Below the pieces are notes generated by a model that saw nothing but the letters and a program-made list of their open reading frames with translations, made no database searches and had not been told where the DNA came from. Positions 18,227 through 27,246 of a DNA stretch of 64,000 bases are shown one piece after another. The DNA is taken from assembly GCF_006385575.1 (NCBI RefSeq), contig NZ_CP041040.1, positions 1,550,001 to 1,614,000 on the forward strand, read 5' to 3'. This stretch comes from Microbacterium foliorum (GTDB taxonomy: Bacteria > Actinomycetota > Actinomycetes > Actinomycetales > Microbacteriaceae). Within the stretch, counting starts at the first letter, position 1; each line of letters begins with the position of its first letter. Made by a program: the position numbers and the translations under genes.

Positions 18227-19162
18227 TCACTCCGCGGCGGGAGCATCCTCCACCACAGCGGGAGCGTCGTCACCGTTCGCCCACACCGGTGCGGGCAGCA
18301 CGGTGTCGACCTGGCCGCCCTGGATCTCACGCAGTGCCGCCTCGATGTCGTCCGCGTTGAGCGGCACGGCGAGCCCGCAGGCGCGGAGCTCGGAGGCGAA
18401 CTTGAGGGTGAGTCGGCTCTTGCCCGCTTCGACGGCTTCTGCCGTGGTGCCGGTGCGCTTCTCACTGCCCGTCTGGATGTCGGAGACCTCTTCGCACACG
18501 TGATAGACCGCACCGCCGTCGACCCAGACTACTTCGTCCTTGCCGAGCAGTTGGATCACCGCTGACTGGTCGGCGGTGTACTTCTCGACGGACGGCGGGT
18601 TGAAGTCCACCCCGATCACCGTGGCGAGCAGCGCGAGGACCACGCCGACGATCCCGGCGGTGGTCTTCTGGCCCTTGCTCATGTCCTTGTTGAGGAAGAT
18701 GAGGATCACCAGGGGAAGGAACGCGACGATCGCGATGATCGCGCCGAGCTGGTTCTGCACGAAGAAACGCACCGTCTCGGACCTGCGCGCAGGGTCGAGA
18801 CGGTTCGCCTTCTTCCACAGGATCGAGCCGGTGATGGCGAGGGCGGCGATCACGACGAGCAGCACGAGAAGCGTGACGAACGCCCACTGCGGGAACACCA
18901 CCGTGACGCCCCGGTCTTCGAGCAGGCCGGTGTCCGGATCGCGGACCAGAGCGCCGTCCTCGCCGACGTACTCGCGCTGACGCAAGAGCCAGAAGATCGA
19001 GATCGCCTCGCCGATGATCGCGAGGGCCCACAGCACGGCCGCGATCCAGCGGAAGGTGGTCGCCTTCGACTTCGCAGCCGCGGTCGGTTTCCAGCCCGCG
19101 GCCGGCTCGTCGACCGGGCCGCTCGCCGCGGTCTGATCGACGTTCTTGTTCTGCTCTGCCAC
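18227..19162 (-). CDS. Membrane protein of unknown function with a C-terminal soluble domain
   Basis: The 311-residue protein starts with a GTG (VAEQNKNVDQTA) preceded by GGGAGGGA. It has about four hydrophobic segments: around residues 40-60, 95-118, 145-165 and 170-190. A C-terminal domain of about 110 residues follows, with two Cys (VCEEV and RACGL), and the tail ends in APAVVEDAPAAE. I do not recognise a family. The longer upstream open frame is Arg/Pro-rich and non-coding in appearance. It is divergent from the membrane gene pair at 19240. Confidence 0.75.
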   Translation of the reverse strand: MAEQNKNVDQTAASGPVDEPAAGWKPTAAAKSKATTFRWIAAVLWALAIIGEAISIFWLLRQREYVGEDGALVRDPDTGLLEDRGVTVVFPQWAFVTLLVLLVVIAALAITGSILWKKANRLDPARRSETVRFFVQNQLGAIIAIVAFLPLVILIFLNKDMSKGQKTTAGIVGVVLALLATVIGVDFNPPSVEKYTADQSAVIQLLGKDEVVWVDGGAVYHVCEEVSDIQTGSEKRTGTTAEAVEAGKSRLTLKFASELRACGLAVPLNADDIEAALREIQGGQVDTVLPAPVWANGDDAPAVVEDAPAAE

Positions 19163-19227
19163 GGTGATCCCTCCCGGCGCGGGCCCCTGCGGCCCAGATG
19201 CCCCCGAGCATAGTGGACGTCGTGTCC

Positions 19228-19233
19228 TACGCT
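19228..19233 (+). promoter_or_regulatory. -10 box TACGCT before the 19240 gene
   Basis: TACGCT is 6 nt before the ATG at 19240, the leaderless spacing repeated in this genome. Confidence 0.45.
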
Positions 19234-19239
19234 GGGGGC

Positions 19240-19764
19240 ATGACTTCCGATTCCGACGACGCCCTGAGCTGGGACGGTGACGACGGTGTCCCGCCGAAGG
19301 CGCCCGCACCGAAGGGCTCAGACAGAGCGGTGTCCGCGCCCCGTGGCGAGGCCCCGGATGATGCGGCTCTGCCGGACGGATGGAATGCCGTCGGCCGGGG
19401 CAGCGAAGCAGTGGGGCGCGTCGACACCGACGGCACGGTAGCGATGCCCGCTGAGCAGGAGGCGTCACATCTGAGCACAGCGATGCTCCTGACGCTCGGG
19501 GTCGTCGGCGGCGTGTACCTGCTGTACAGCATCGGCTGGGTGGTCGGCGGACTGCGCCTCAAGCCGCTCGCCAATCTGATCGTCGACGATGCCATGTACG
19601 TGCCGTGGTTCGTGTTCGCAGTGGCGGCGCCCGCCCTGTGGTTCCTCACGGTGTGGGTGCTCACTCGGGCCAAGGCTGCTTGGATCCGTATCGGGCTGCT
19701 CCTGCTCGGAGTGGTGCTGCTCGTGCCGTGGCCCTTCGTCACGGTGGGGGTGATCGGATCATGA
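19240..19764 (+). CDS. Membrane protein of unknown function
   Basis: The 174-residue protein has a hydrophilic, Asp/Pro/Ala-rich N-terminal half (residues 1-75) and then three hydrophobic segments (about 80-102, 116-136, 145-170). The long acidic tail in front of the membrane part looks cytoplasmic. No family is recognised. Its TGA overlaps the ATG of the next membrane gene (ATGA), so the two are translationally coupled and probably form one complex or one function. Confidence 0.75.
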   Translation: MTSDSDDALSWDGDDGVPPKAPAPKGSDRAVSAPRGEAPDDAALPDGWNAVGRGSEAVGRVDTDGTVAMPAEQEASHLSTAMLLTLGVVGGVYLLYSIGWVVGGLRLKPLANLIVDDAMYVPWFVFAVAAPALWFLTVWVLTRAKAAWIRIGLLLLGVVLLVPWPFVTVGVIGS

Positions 19765-20114
19765 CCGAGCAGCAGGCGGTCTCTCCCGCGCCCTCCGGTT
19801 CTCCTCGCTGGTTGAGCGCAGTCGTGCTCGGGCTCGCGGGGCTCTTCTATGCCTACGCGATCTGGAACGCCGTCGCGCACCTCATCTCGATGGCGCAGAA
19901 CGGGCTCACCGGAATCGGCTGGGTGACGCTGCTCTTCGGCGTGGTCTTCCCCGCGATCGTGTTCGTCTTCGCGTACGCGATAGGTCGACGACGTCGTGCC
20001 GGCGAGCTGGTGCTGGTTCTGCTGGCCGGCCTTGGCGTCGTAGCGGTGTTCTGGCTGAGTCTGATCGGCTACAGCATCCTCAACATGTCGGATCTCGTGA
20101 CGGCCGTGGCCTGA
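19761..20114 (+). CDS. Small membrane protein coupled to the upstream gene
   Basis: The 117-residue protein has three hydrophobic segments (about 17-40, 52-74, 82-105), separated by an AIGRRRRAGE loop. It overlaps the previous gene by 4 bp. No known family is visible. The following 114 nt hold the serA leader. Confidence 0.7.
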   Translation: MTEQQAVSPAPSGSPRWLSAVVLGLAGLFYAYAIWNAVAHLISMAQNGLTGIGWVTLLFGVVFPAIVFVFAYAIGRRRRAGELVLVLLAGLGVVAVFWLSLIGYSILNMSDLVTAVA

Positions 20115-20228
20115 TCCACGGCGTCACACGGCACGGAGCAGTAGGAGCGCTCGGGTACAGTTGAGGTGATCGCGCCCCCATGGTGTGCGGCGCATCGGCC
20201 CCCTGTCGCGCTGCCCCGAAGGATCCCT

Positions 20229-21833
20229 GTGCCGAAGCCCGTCGTGCTCATCGCCGAAGTTCTCTCTCCCGCCACGATCGAGGCCCTCGGCCCCGACTTC
20301 GACGTCCGCAACGTCGACGGCACCGATCGTGAGGCGCTCTTCGCCTCGCTCGCGGAGGCCGACGCGGTGCTGATCCGCTCGGCGACGCACATCGACGAAG
20401 AGGCTCTGACGCACGCGCCGAAGCTGAAGGTCGTCGCCCGCGCGGGCGTCGGACTCGACAACGTCGACATCAAGGCGGCCACCGCGGCCGGCGTCATGGT
20501 CGTCAACGCTCCGACGTCGAACATCATCTCGGCCGCCGAGCTCACGGTCGGACACATCCTCAGCCTCGCCCGTCGCATTCCCGCGGCCCACGCCTCGCTC
20601 GCCGCCGGCCAGTGGAAGCGCAGCTCGTTCACGGGTGCGGAACTCTTCGAGAAGACCGTCGGCATCGTGGGCCTCGGCCGCATCGGCGCTCTGGTCGCCG
20701 CCCGCCTCGCCGCGTTCGACATGCGCGTCGTCGCGTACGACCCCTACGTCACCTCGGCTCGTGCGCAGCAGCTCGGCGTGCAGCTCCTCTCGCTCGATGA
20801 GCTCGTCGCAGAGGCCGACTTCCTGACGATCCACATGCCCAAGACGCCCGAGACGACCGGCATGATCGGTGCCGAGCAGTTCAAGGCCATGAAGCCGACC
20901 GCCTTCGTCGTGAACGTCGCCCGCGGTGGCCTCCTCGACGAGGAAGCTCTTCACGCCGCACTGGTCGCCGGCGAGATCGCCGGCGCAGGACTCGATGTCT
21001 TCACCTCCGAGCCGCCCGCCGAGGGCGGAACCGCTCGTCCGCTGCTCGACCTCCCCAACGTCGTCGTGACCCCGCACCTGGGTGCCAGCACCGAGGAGGC
21101 GCAGGAGAAGGCCGGTGTCTCGGTCGCGCGCTCGGTGCGCCTCGCGCTCGGCGGTGACCTCGTTCCCGACGCGGTCAACGTCGCCGGGGGAGTCATCGAC
21201 CCGTACGTGCGCCCCGGAATCTCGCTCGTCGAGAAGCTCGGCCAGATCTTCGCCGCCCTCGCCACGTCGCCTCTCACGAGCCTCGACGTCGAGGTGCACG
21301 GTGAGCTGAACGACTATGACGTCAGCGTGCTGAAGCTCGCGGCGCTCAAGGGCGTCTTCACGAACATCGTCAGCGAGACCGTCTCGTACGTCAACGCACC
21401 GCTGCTCGCCGACCAGCGCGGCATCGCGGTCCGCCTTCTCAAGGACGACGTGAGCGACGAGTACCGCAACGTGATCACTCTGAGCGGTGCACTCTCCGAT
21501 GGCTCGCAGCTCTCGGTGTCCGGCACCCTCACCGGTCCGAAGCAGACAGAGAAGCTGGTCGCCATCAACGACCACGCGATCGAGCTGCCGATCGAGAAGC
21601 ACCACGTCGTGATGCTCTACACCGACCGCCCCGGCATCGTCGCGGTCTACGGTCAGAAGTTCGGCGAGGCAGGAATCAACATCGCCGGCATGCAGATCTC
21701 GCGGCTCGGCGCGGGCGACCAGGCGCTGAGCGTGCTGACGCTGGACTCGCCGGTGTCCGACGAGCTGCTCGACGACGTGCGCGGATCCATCGACGCCGAC
21801 CTTTTCCGTCAGATCGAGATCACCGAGATCTGA
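20229..21833 (+). CDS. serA: D-3-phosphoglycerate dehydrogenase
   Basis: SerA oxidises 3-phosphoglycerate in the first step of serine synthesis. This is the long actinobacterial form of 534 residues. The NAD-binding motif VGLGRIGALVA is near residue 147, the catalytic Arg/Glu/His set sits in VVNVARGGLLDEEAL and VVVTPHLGAST, an intervening domain follows, and the C-terminal ACT domain (MLYTDRPGIVAVYGQKFGEAGINIAGMQ) is a likely serine sensor. GTG at 20229 follows GAAGGA. A TACAGT box at 20156 would give a leader of about 65 nt. Confidence 0.96.
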   Translation: MPKPVVLIAEVLSPATIEALGPDFDVRNVDGTDREALFASLAEADAVLIRSATHIDEEALTHAPKLKVVARAGVGLDNVDIKAATAAGVMVVNAPTSNIISAAELTVGHILSLARRIPAAHASLAAGQWKRSSFTGAELFEKTVGIVGLGRIGALVAARLAAFDMRVVAYDPYVTSARAQQLGVQLLSLDELVAEADFLTIHMPKTPETTGMIGAEQFKAMKPTAFVVNVARGGLLDEEALHAALVAGEIAGAGLDVFTSEPPAEGGTARPLLDLPNVVVTPHLGASTEEAQEKAGVSVARSVRLALGGDLVPDAVNVAGGVIDPYVRPGISLVEKLGQIFAALATSPLTSLDVEVHGELNDYDVSVLKLAALKGVFTNIVSETVSYVNAPLLADQRGIAVRLLKDDVSDEYRNVITLSGALSDGSQLSVSGTLTGPKQTEKLVAINDHAIELPIEKHHVVMLYTDRPGIVAVYGQKFGEAGINIAGMQISRLGAGDQALSVLTLDSPVSDELLDDVRGSIDADLFRQIEITEI

Positions 21834-21854
21834 TCGGCGGAAAACGGAGCATCC

Positions 21855-21896
21855 GAGAGCGGGTGGGACAGCCGAGCGGCTGCCCCACCCGCTCTC
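21855..21896. terminator. Bidirectional terminator between serA and tetR
   Basis: GAGAGCGGGTGGG pairs perfectly with CCCACCCGCTCTC. An inner AGCCG/CGGCT stem closes the loop. It serves two convergent genes. Confidence 0.85.
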
Positions 21897-21911
21897 TTCG
21901 TACCGCCCGTT

Positions 21912-22457
21912 CTAGGGCGCGGTGGCGCGCAGCACGAGGGCGATCAGGTCCGAGAGCTCGTCGCTTCGGGGCACGAGTCGTTCCGGACCGTGCACATCGA
22001 GTGAGTTGTTGAAGTACAGGCCGTCGCTGAGCAGCATGATGAGGTTGAGGCTCGCGGCATCCCGCACATGGGGACGGATCGTGTCCTCCCACCGGTCTCT
22101 GTTGCGGCGCAGCGCCTCCGCGGCGGGGGCGGAGCCGCCCTGCGCGAGTCGAGTCGCGGCGATCAGGGCGCGGTCCAGTGCGTCATCCTCCATCACCGAG
22201 GTGCGCACGTAGTAGGCGATGGGGCCGTCCGCAGCCGAGGTCATCCGCTCGAGGTCGGTCGTCGTGAGCGTGTCGAGACGTTCGAGCAGGCCGGCTGCGA
22301 GGTCGTCCTTCGATCCGAAGTGGTAGAGCAGTCCGCCCTTCGACACACCTGCTGCTTTGGCGGTCGCATCGAGAGTGGCCGCACGTTCGCCCTCTTCGAT
22401 GACGATCGACTCGAAGGCGTCGAGGACGCGTTCTCGGGCCAGCGGAGGTCGGGGCAT
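21912..22457 (-). CDS. TetR-family transcriptional regulator
   Basis: The 181-residue protein has an N-terminal TetR DNA-binding domain with the signature TLDATAKAAGVSKGGLLYHFGSKDDLAAGLL (about 28-58). A helical ligand-binding domain follows. It is divergent from a DHA2-type MFS exporter, with a near-palindromic 30-bp site between them. The usual logic is that the regulator represses the exporter until a toxic ligand binds. Confidence 0.92.
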   Translation of the reverse strand: MPRPPLARERVLDAFESIVIEEGERAATLDATAKAAGVSKGGLLYHFGSKDDLAAGLLERLDTLTTTDLERMTSAADGPIAYYVRTSVMEDDALDRALIAATRLAQGGSAPAAEALRRNRDRWEDTIRPHVRDAASLNLIMLLSDGLYFNNSLDVHGPERLVPRSDELSDLIALVLRATAP

Positions 22458-22510
22458 CGGGGATCCTCTGTTCGTCTCGCATCACAGTATCGCGGGAGTG
22501 TGACGACTCT

Positions 22511-22540
22511 GTTACTATACCATCTGGACGGTTTAGTAAC
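22511..22540. promoter_or_regulatory. Probable TetR operator (30-bp near-palindrome)
   Basis: The halves GTTACTATACCATCT and GGACGGTTTAGTAAC match as an inverted repeat at 12 of 15 positions, including a perfect outer 7 bp. The site is 31 nt before the exporter start and 54 nt from tetR. Confidence 0.7.
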
Positions 22541-22570
22541 GGGCCGTCAGATGACTCTGAGAGGTGTTCC

Positions 22571-24106
22571 ATGGTTCGGACTGCGTCGATTCCGACGACG
22601 GAGACGAATGCTCCCCGCGTCGGGCCCCGTGGCTGGGCGGCGCTCGTCGTGCTCATGCTGCCGGTCTTGCTGGTGTCGGTCGACAACACGGTGCTGAGCT
22701 TCGCGCTCCCGGAGATATCCATCGCGCTCGCTCCCACCGGGGCCGAGCAGCTGTGGATCATCGACGTCTACCCGCTCGTTCTCGCCGGTCTGCTCGTCAC
22801 GATGGGAACGCTCGGCGATCGCTTCGGACGTCGCCGGATGCTGCTGATCGGCGCGACCGGCTTCGCCGTGGTGTCGGCTCTCGCAGCCTTCGCTCCGACA
22901 GCCGGTCTGTTGATCGCGGCCCGCGCGCTGCTCGGATTCTTCGGCGCCATGCTGATGCCCTCGACGCTGTCGCTGCTGCGCTCGATCTTCCAGAACCGTG
23001 ACCAGCGACGACTCGCGATCGCTGTCTGGGCATCGGCATTCTCGGCAGGGGCGGCTCTCGGGCCGATCGTCGGCGGGTTCCTGCTGGAGCATTTCGCCTG
23101 GGGCTCGGTCTTCCTGATCGCCGTCCCCGTGCTCATCCCGTTGCTCATCGCCGCACCCCTGCTCGTCCCCGAGAGCCGTGACCCGAACCCGGGGCGCATC
23201 GACATCGTGAGCATCGTGCTGTCGATGGCTGCGATGATCCCCGTGGTCTACGCGATCAAGTCGCTGGCCGTGGATGGTCCGAGTCTCACGGCGGGTGCCT
23301 GGGCTCTTCTCGGCATCGCGATGGGATATCTGTTCGTGCGTCGTCAGCTGAGCGCCGAGGTTCCCATGCTCGACATGGCGCTCTTCCGGCGAGGGTCCTT
23401 CTCCGGGGCGATCCTGGTGAACCTTCTCAGCGTGGTCGCACTCGTGGGCTTCCTCTACTTCGTGTCGCAGCACCTCCAGCTGGTTCTCGGGCTATCCCCG
23501 ATGACCGCGGGGGCGGCGCTCGTTCCCGGCATGATCGCCATGATCGTGGCCGGACTCTCGGTGGTGCCCATCTCACGTCGCGTACGTCCGCACGTGCTGG
23601 TGCCGGCCGGCCTCATCTTCTCGGTGGTCGGCTACTTGCTCGTGGCATTCACGACTGTCGACCACGGTGTCGCACCGCTCATCATCGCCTTCGTGGTGCT
23701 GGGCATCGGCATCGGGGCCGCAGAGACGATCTCGAACGAGCTCATCCTCTCGAGCGCTCCGGCCGAGAAGGCCGGTGCCGCGAGCGCCGTGTCGGAGACG
23801 GCGTACGAACTCGGGGCGGTGCTCGGCACAGCCGTGCTCGGCGGTCTCATCACCGCTTTCTACCGCGGCGCGCTCGTGGTCCCCGCCGGGATCCCCGCCG
23901 AGGCGGCTCACGCGGCGACGGAGACGCTCGCCGGGGCGTACACGGCGGCTCAGGACCTTCCCGGGCAGCTCGGAGATGCGCTGTGGGACGCAGCATCCGC
24001 GGCGTTCGGTTCTGGCGTCATGGTGACCTCGCTGATCGGAGCGGGGCTGGTCGTCCTCGCCGGAGCTATCGCGGCCGTCACACTGCGCAAGGCGCCCACG
24101 CACTGA
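22571..24106 (+). CDS. DHA2-family MFS multidrug exporter (about 14 TM)
   Basis: This is a 511-residue integral membrane protein with about fourteen hydrophobic segments. It has the DHA2 hallmark SVDNTVLSFALPEI in helix 1, WIIDVYPLVLAGLLVTMGTLGDRFGRRRMLL (helix 2-3 loop), and LGPIVGGFLLEHF in helix 5. This resembles SmvA/QacA-type exporters of cationic antiseptics and dyes. The drug range cannot be read from sequence. It is controlled from the adjacent TetR operator. GAGAGGTG precedes the ATG. Confidence 0.9.
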   Translation: MVRTASIPTTETNAPRVGPRGWAALVVLMLPVLLVSVDNTVLSFALPEISIALAPTGAEQLWIIDVYPLVLAGLLVTMGTLGDRFGRRRMLLIGATGFAVVSALAAFAPTAGLLIAARALLGFFGAMLMPSTLSLLRSIFQNRDQRRLAIAVWASAFSAGAALGPIVGGFLLEHFAWGSVFLIAVPVLIPLLIAAPLLVPESRDPNPGRIDIVSIVLSMAAMIPVVYAIKSLAVDGPSLTAGAWALLGIAMGYLFVRRQLSAEVPMLDMALFRRGSFSGAILVNLLSVVALVGFLYFVSQHLQLVLGLSPMTAGAALVPGMIAMIVAGLSVVPISRRVRPHVLVPAGLIFSVVGYLLVAFTTVDHGVAPLIIAFVVLGIGIGAAETISNELILSSAPAEKAGAASAVSETAYELGAVLGTAVLGGLITAFYRGALVVPAGIPAEAAHAATETLAGAYTAAQDLPGQLGDALWDAASAAFGSGVMVTSLIGAGLVVLAGAIAAVTLRKAPTH

Positions 24107-24121
24107 CCAGTACGCTGGGAG

Positions 24122-24160
24122 AACCGGCCCGCTCGGCATCCGCCCGAGTGCGGGTCGGTT
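24122..24160 (+). terminator. Strong hairpin between the MFS gene and leuB
   Basis: AACCGGCCCG pairs with CGGGTCGGTT (one G-U), and an inner CTCGG/CCGAG stem extends it after a 2-nt bulge. There is no T-run. It could end the exporter transcript or be a leader element for leuB, which starts 22 nt later. Confidence 0.5.
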
Positions 24161-24181
24161 CATCCCGATGCAAGGAGTGTC

Positions 24182-25225
24182 ATGTCGCGTGTCGTGAAGC
24201 TGGCCGTCATCCCCGGTGACGGAATCGGCCCAGAGGTCGTCGCCGAGGCCGAGAAGGTCCTCGACGCTGTCACCGCGTCCAGCGATGTGACGTTCGATAA
24301 GACCCGCTTCTCTCTCGGCGCAGCCCGCTTCCTCGAGACGGGTGACACGCTGACCGATGACGACCTGCAGTCGATCGCCGGTCACGATGCGATCCTGCTC
24401 GGCGCCGTCGGCGGCACTCCCGGCGACCCCCGACTCAAGGACGCGAACATCGAGCGCGGTCTTCTGCTGAAGCTGCGGTTCACGCTGGACCACTACGTCA
24501 ACCTGCGTCCGTCGAAGCTGTTCGCGGGTGCTGCGGGACCACTCGCCGACCCGGGCGCGATCGACTTCGTCGTCGTCCGTGAGGGCACCGAGGGCCCGTA
24601 CGTCGGCAATGGCGGCGCCATCCGCAAGGGCACGCCGCACGAGGTCGCCAATGAGACCTCGGTGAACACGGCTTTCGGCGTCGAGCGCGTGGTCAGGTAC
24701 GCGTTCGACCTCGCCGAGCGGCGCAGCAAGAAGGTCACGCTCGTCCACAAGACCAACGTGCTCGTGCACGCCGGCGCCATCTGGCAGCGCATCGTGAACG
24801 AGGTCTCCGTCGAGCATCCCGACGTCGCGGTCGACTACCTGCACGTCGATGCGGCGACGATCTTCCTCGTGACCGACCCCTCGCGCTTCGATGTGATCGT
24901 CACCGACAACCTGTTCGGCGACATCCTCACCGACCTCGCCGGCGCGGTCACCGGAGGCATCGGTCTGGCAGCCTCGGGCAACATCAACCCCGATGGGGTG
25001 TTCCCGTCGATGTTCGAGCCGGTGCACGGATCCGCTCCCGACATCTCCGGTCAGCAGAAGGCCGACCCCACTGCGGCCATTCTGTCTGTGTCGCTGCTGC
25101 TCGACCACCTCGGGCTCGCCGACGAGGCCGCTCGCGTGAGTGCCGCCGTCGAGTCCGACATCGCCACCCGCACGGGTGCGCGCACCACGGCGGAGATCGG
25201 CTCCGCAATCACTGCTCTGCTCTGA
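24182..25225 (+). CDS. leuB: 3-isopropylmalate dehydrogenase
   Basis: LeuB oxidatively decarboxylates 3-isopropylmalate in leucine synthesis. The 347-residue protein has [11 protein letters not shown] at the N-terminus, [26 protein letters not shown], the Lys in [10 protein letters not shown], and the signature block [30 protein letters not shown], which contains the metal-binding Asp residues. AAGGAG lies 6 nt before the ATG. ilvE follows 60 nt later on the same strand. Confidence 0.96.
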   Translation: MSRVVKLAVIPGDGIGPEVVAEAEKVLDAVTASSDVTFDKTRFSLGAARFLETGDTLTDDDLQSIAGHDAILLGAVGGTPGDPRLKDANIERGLLLKLRFTLDHYVNLRPSKLFAGAAGPLADPGAIDFVVVREGTEGPYVGNGGAIRKGTPHEVANETSVNTAFGVERVVRYAFDLAERRSKKVTLVHKTNVLVHAGAIWQRIVNEVSVEHPDVAVDYLHVDAATIFLVTDPSRFDVIVTDNLFGDILTDLAGAVTGGIGLAASGNINPDGVFPSMFEPVHGSAPDISGQQKADPTAAILSVSLLLDHLGLADEAARVSAAVESDIATRTGARTTAEIGSAITALL

Positions 25226-25285
25226 ACGACAGGCGTAGGCTGAGACGGCGCGAGGATGCGCGCCGCACGAGGAATGGATGACGAG

Positions 25286-26386
25286 ATGACGACCATCGAT
25301 GCCGAGACCACCGTGGCTCCACTGGAGTTCGCTGTGACCAAGAACCTGGCCGCTGCGACGCCCGGTCGTGTCGCCGAGGTCCACGAGAACCCCGGCTTCG
25401 GCGTGGTCTTCACGGACCATATGGTCGACATCTGCTGGTCGGTCAAGGGCGGGTGGCATCGACCCCGCGTGCAGCCGTACGGCCCGATCCCGCTCGACCC
25501 CGCTGCCTCCGTGCTGCACTACGCGCAGGAGATCTTCGAGGGCATCAAGGCCTACCGTCACGCCGACGGGTCGATCCACACCTTCCGCCCCGACCGCAAT
25601 GCCGCACGGCTTCAGGCCAGCGCACGTCGACTCGCGCTGCCAGAGCTGCCCACCGAGTACTTCATCCAGTCGCTGCGCGAGATCATCGCGGTCGACGGAC
25701 GCTGGGTGCCGTCCGGCGCCGACCAGAGCCTCTACCTGCGCCCGTTCATGTTCGCCAAAGAGGCCTTCCTGGGCGTCCGCGCCGCTCAGAAGGTCGCGTA
25801 CTACGTGATCGCGAGCCCCGCGGGGGCCTACTTCAGCGGCGGGGTGAAGCCCGTGCGCATCTGGCTCTCCGAGGACTACGCACGCGCCGGAAAGGGCGGC
25901 ACGGGCAAGGCCAAGACGGGCGGCAACTACGCGTCGAGCCTGCTCGCCCAGAGCGAGGCATCGTCGAAGGGCTGCGACCAGGTCGTGTTCCTCAATGAGC
26001 AGCGCAATGTCGAGGAGCTCGGCGGCATGAACGTCGTCTTCGTCTTCAAGGACGGCCGGGTCGTGACGCCCGAGTCCGACAGCATCCTCGAGGGCATCAC
26101 CCGTGACTCGCTGCTGCAGCTCGCCGAGGACCGCGGCTACACGGTCGAGAAGCGGCCGATCTCGATCGACGAGTGGCGCGAGGGCGTGGCATCCGGCGAC
26201 ATCGTCGAGGTCTTCGCGTGCGGCACGGCAGCAGTCGTGACGCCGATCGGCGCACTCGTCGGTGAAGGCTTCGATGAGCCGCAGCCGCTCGGCGAGCTCG
26301 CGCTGTCGCTCCGCGAGGAACTCACCGACATCCAGTACGGCCGTCGTGATGACAAGCACGGCTGGCTCCTGCGTCTCGACGCCTGA
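25286..26386 (+). CDS. ilvE: Branched-chain amino acid aminotransferase
   Basis: IlvE performs the last step of leucine, isoleucine and valine synthesis with PLP. This class IV aminotransferase has 366 residues. The block YAQEIFEGIKAYRHADG is near residue 85, RPFMFAKEAFLGV follows, and the PLP lysine lies in AKTGGNYASSLLAQ (about residue 210). EELGGMNVVFVF and the C-terminal EVFACGTAAVVTPIG block complete it. Several in-frame ATGs occur. The one at 25286 is chosen because those at 25256 and 25274 lack a properly spaced ribosome site. A terminator follows. Confidence 0.94.
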   Translation: MTTIDAETTVAPLEFAVTKNLAAATPGRVAEVHENPGFGVVFTDHMVDICWSVKGGWHRPRVQPYGPIPLDPAASVLHYAQEIFEGIKAYRHADGSIHTFRPDRNAARLQASARRLALPELPTEYFIQSLREIIAVDGRWVPSGADQSLYLRPFMFAKEAFLGVRAAQKVAYYVIASPAGAYFSGGVKPVRIWLSEDYARAGKGGTGKAKTGGNYASSLLAQSEASSKGCDQVVFLNEQRNVEELGGMNVVFVFKDGRVVTPESDSILEGITRDSLLQLAEDRGYTVEKRPISIDEWREGVASGDIVEVFACGTAAVVTPIGALVGEGFDEPQPLGELALSLREELTDIQYGRRDDKHGWLLRLDA

Positions 26387-26403
26387 TCGTCCGAAGAACT
26401 CCC

Positions 26404-26440
26404 CGAGACCCCGCTGTGCGACCTGCACAGCGGGGTCTCG
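26404..26440. terminator. Terminator after ilvE
   Basis: CGAGACCCCGCTGTGC and GCACAGCGGGGTCTCG form a perfect 16-bp stem with a 5-nt loop. Confidence 0.88.
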
Positions 26441-26457
26441 TCGTCGTGCACTCTGGC

Positions 26458-26463
26458 TAGGCT
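26458..26463 (+). promoter_or_regulatory. -10 box TAGGCT before the FAH-family gene
   Basis: TAGGCT is followed by 6 nt and the ATG at 26470, consistent with a leaderless transcript starting the three-gene unit. Confidence 0.5.
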
Positions 26464-26469
26464 GGTGGC

Positions 26470-27246
26470 ATGAAGATCGCCCGATTCAGCCATGACGACG
26501 CCATCCTCTTCGGGATCGTCGACGACACCGACCTCGTCGTCCTCGCGGGCGATCCGCTCTTCGCCGGATACGAGCTCACCGGAGACCGAGTGCCGATCGC
26601 CGACGCCGTGATTCTCGCGCCGGTGATTCCTCGATCCAAGATCGTGTGCGTCGGCAAGAACTACCACGACCACGCCGCCGAGATGGGGGGAGTGGCACCG
26701 GAAGAGCCGCTGCTGTTCTTCAAGCCCAACACCGCCGTCATCGGCCCCGGCGACGCGATCGTGCGTCCCTCGATCTCCGAGCAGACCGAGTACGAGGGCG
26801 AGCTGGCAGTCGTGATCGGCCGGGTCGCGAAGAACGTGAAGGCTGCGGATGCTCTCGACCACGTGCTCGGCTACACGATCGCGAATGATGTCACCGCGCG
26901 TGACCTCCAGCGCAAGGACGGCCAGTGGGCTCGCGCGAAGGGCTTCGACACGTTCTGCCCTCTCGGCCCGACCATCAGCACGGAGTTCGACCCGTCGGTG
27001 GCGACGATCGAGACCCGCGTCAACGGCGAGGTCCGTCAGAAGGCGCCGCTCACCGACATGATCCACTCCGTCGAGGCGATCATCGAGCACGCATCCGCGG
27101 CATTCACACTGCTGCCGGGTGACGTCATCCTGACGGGCACGCCGGCTGGCGTGGGGGAGTTCGTCGCCGGCGACACCGTCGAGGTCGAGATCACCGGTCT
27201 GGGTATTCTGCGCAACACCGTGCGCGACGCCGTGCGCGCATCATGA
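26470..27246 (+). CDS. Fumarylacetoacetate hydrolase-family protein
   Basis: The 258-residue protein has the FAH fold. A short N-terminal domain precedes IVCVGKNYHDHAAEMG (about 58-73). The metal-binding Glu residues lie in EYEGELAVVIGR (about 100), and GYTIANDVTARDLQ (about 138), KGFDTFCPLGP and LTGTPAGVGEF follow. FAH-type enzymes cleave C-C bonds in acylpyruvates or act as oxaloacetate decarboxylases or tautomerases; the substrate is not readable. It is translationally coupled (ATGA) to an MFS gene. Confidence 0.9.
   Translation: MKIARFSHDDAILFGIVDDTDLVVLAGDPLFAGYELTGDRVPIADAVILAPVIPRSKIVCVGKNYHDHAAEMGGVAPEEPLLFFKPNTAVIGPGDAIVRPSISEQTEYEGELAVVIGRVAKNVKAADALDHVLGYTIANDVTARDLQRKDGQWARAKGFDTFCPLGPTISTEFDPSVATIETRVNGEVRQKAPLTDMIHSVEAIIEHASAAFTLLPGDVILTGTPAGVGEFVAGDTVEVEITGLGILRNTVRDAVRAS

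Noticed and set aside
20179..20228. Leader peptide starting ATGGTGTGCGGC before serA
   Set aside because: The frame has no stop before serA and no Ser-codon run, so it does not look like an attenuator.
23573..26428. 951-residue open frame on the reverse strand opposite an MFS gene, leuB and ilvE
   Set aside because: It is antisense to three well-recognised genes. Its protein is rich in Arg/Gly/His with no domain, and long shadow frames are expected in GC-rich DNA with strong third-position bias.
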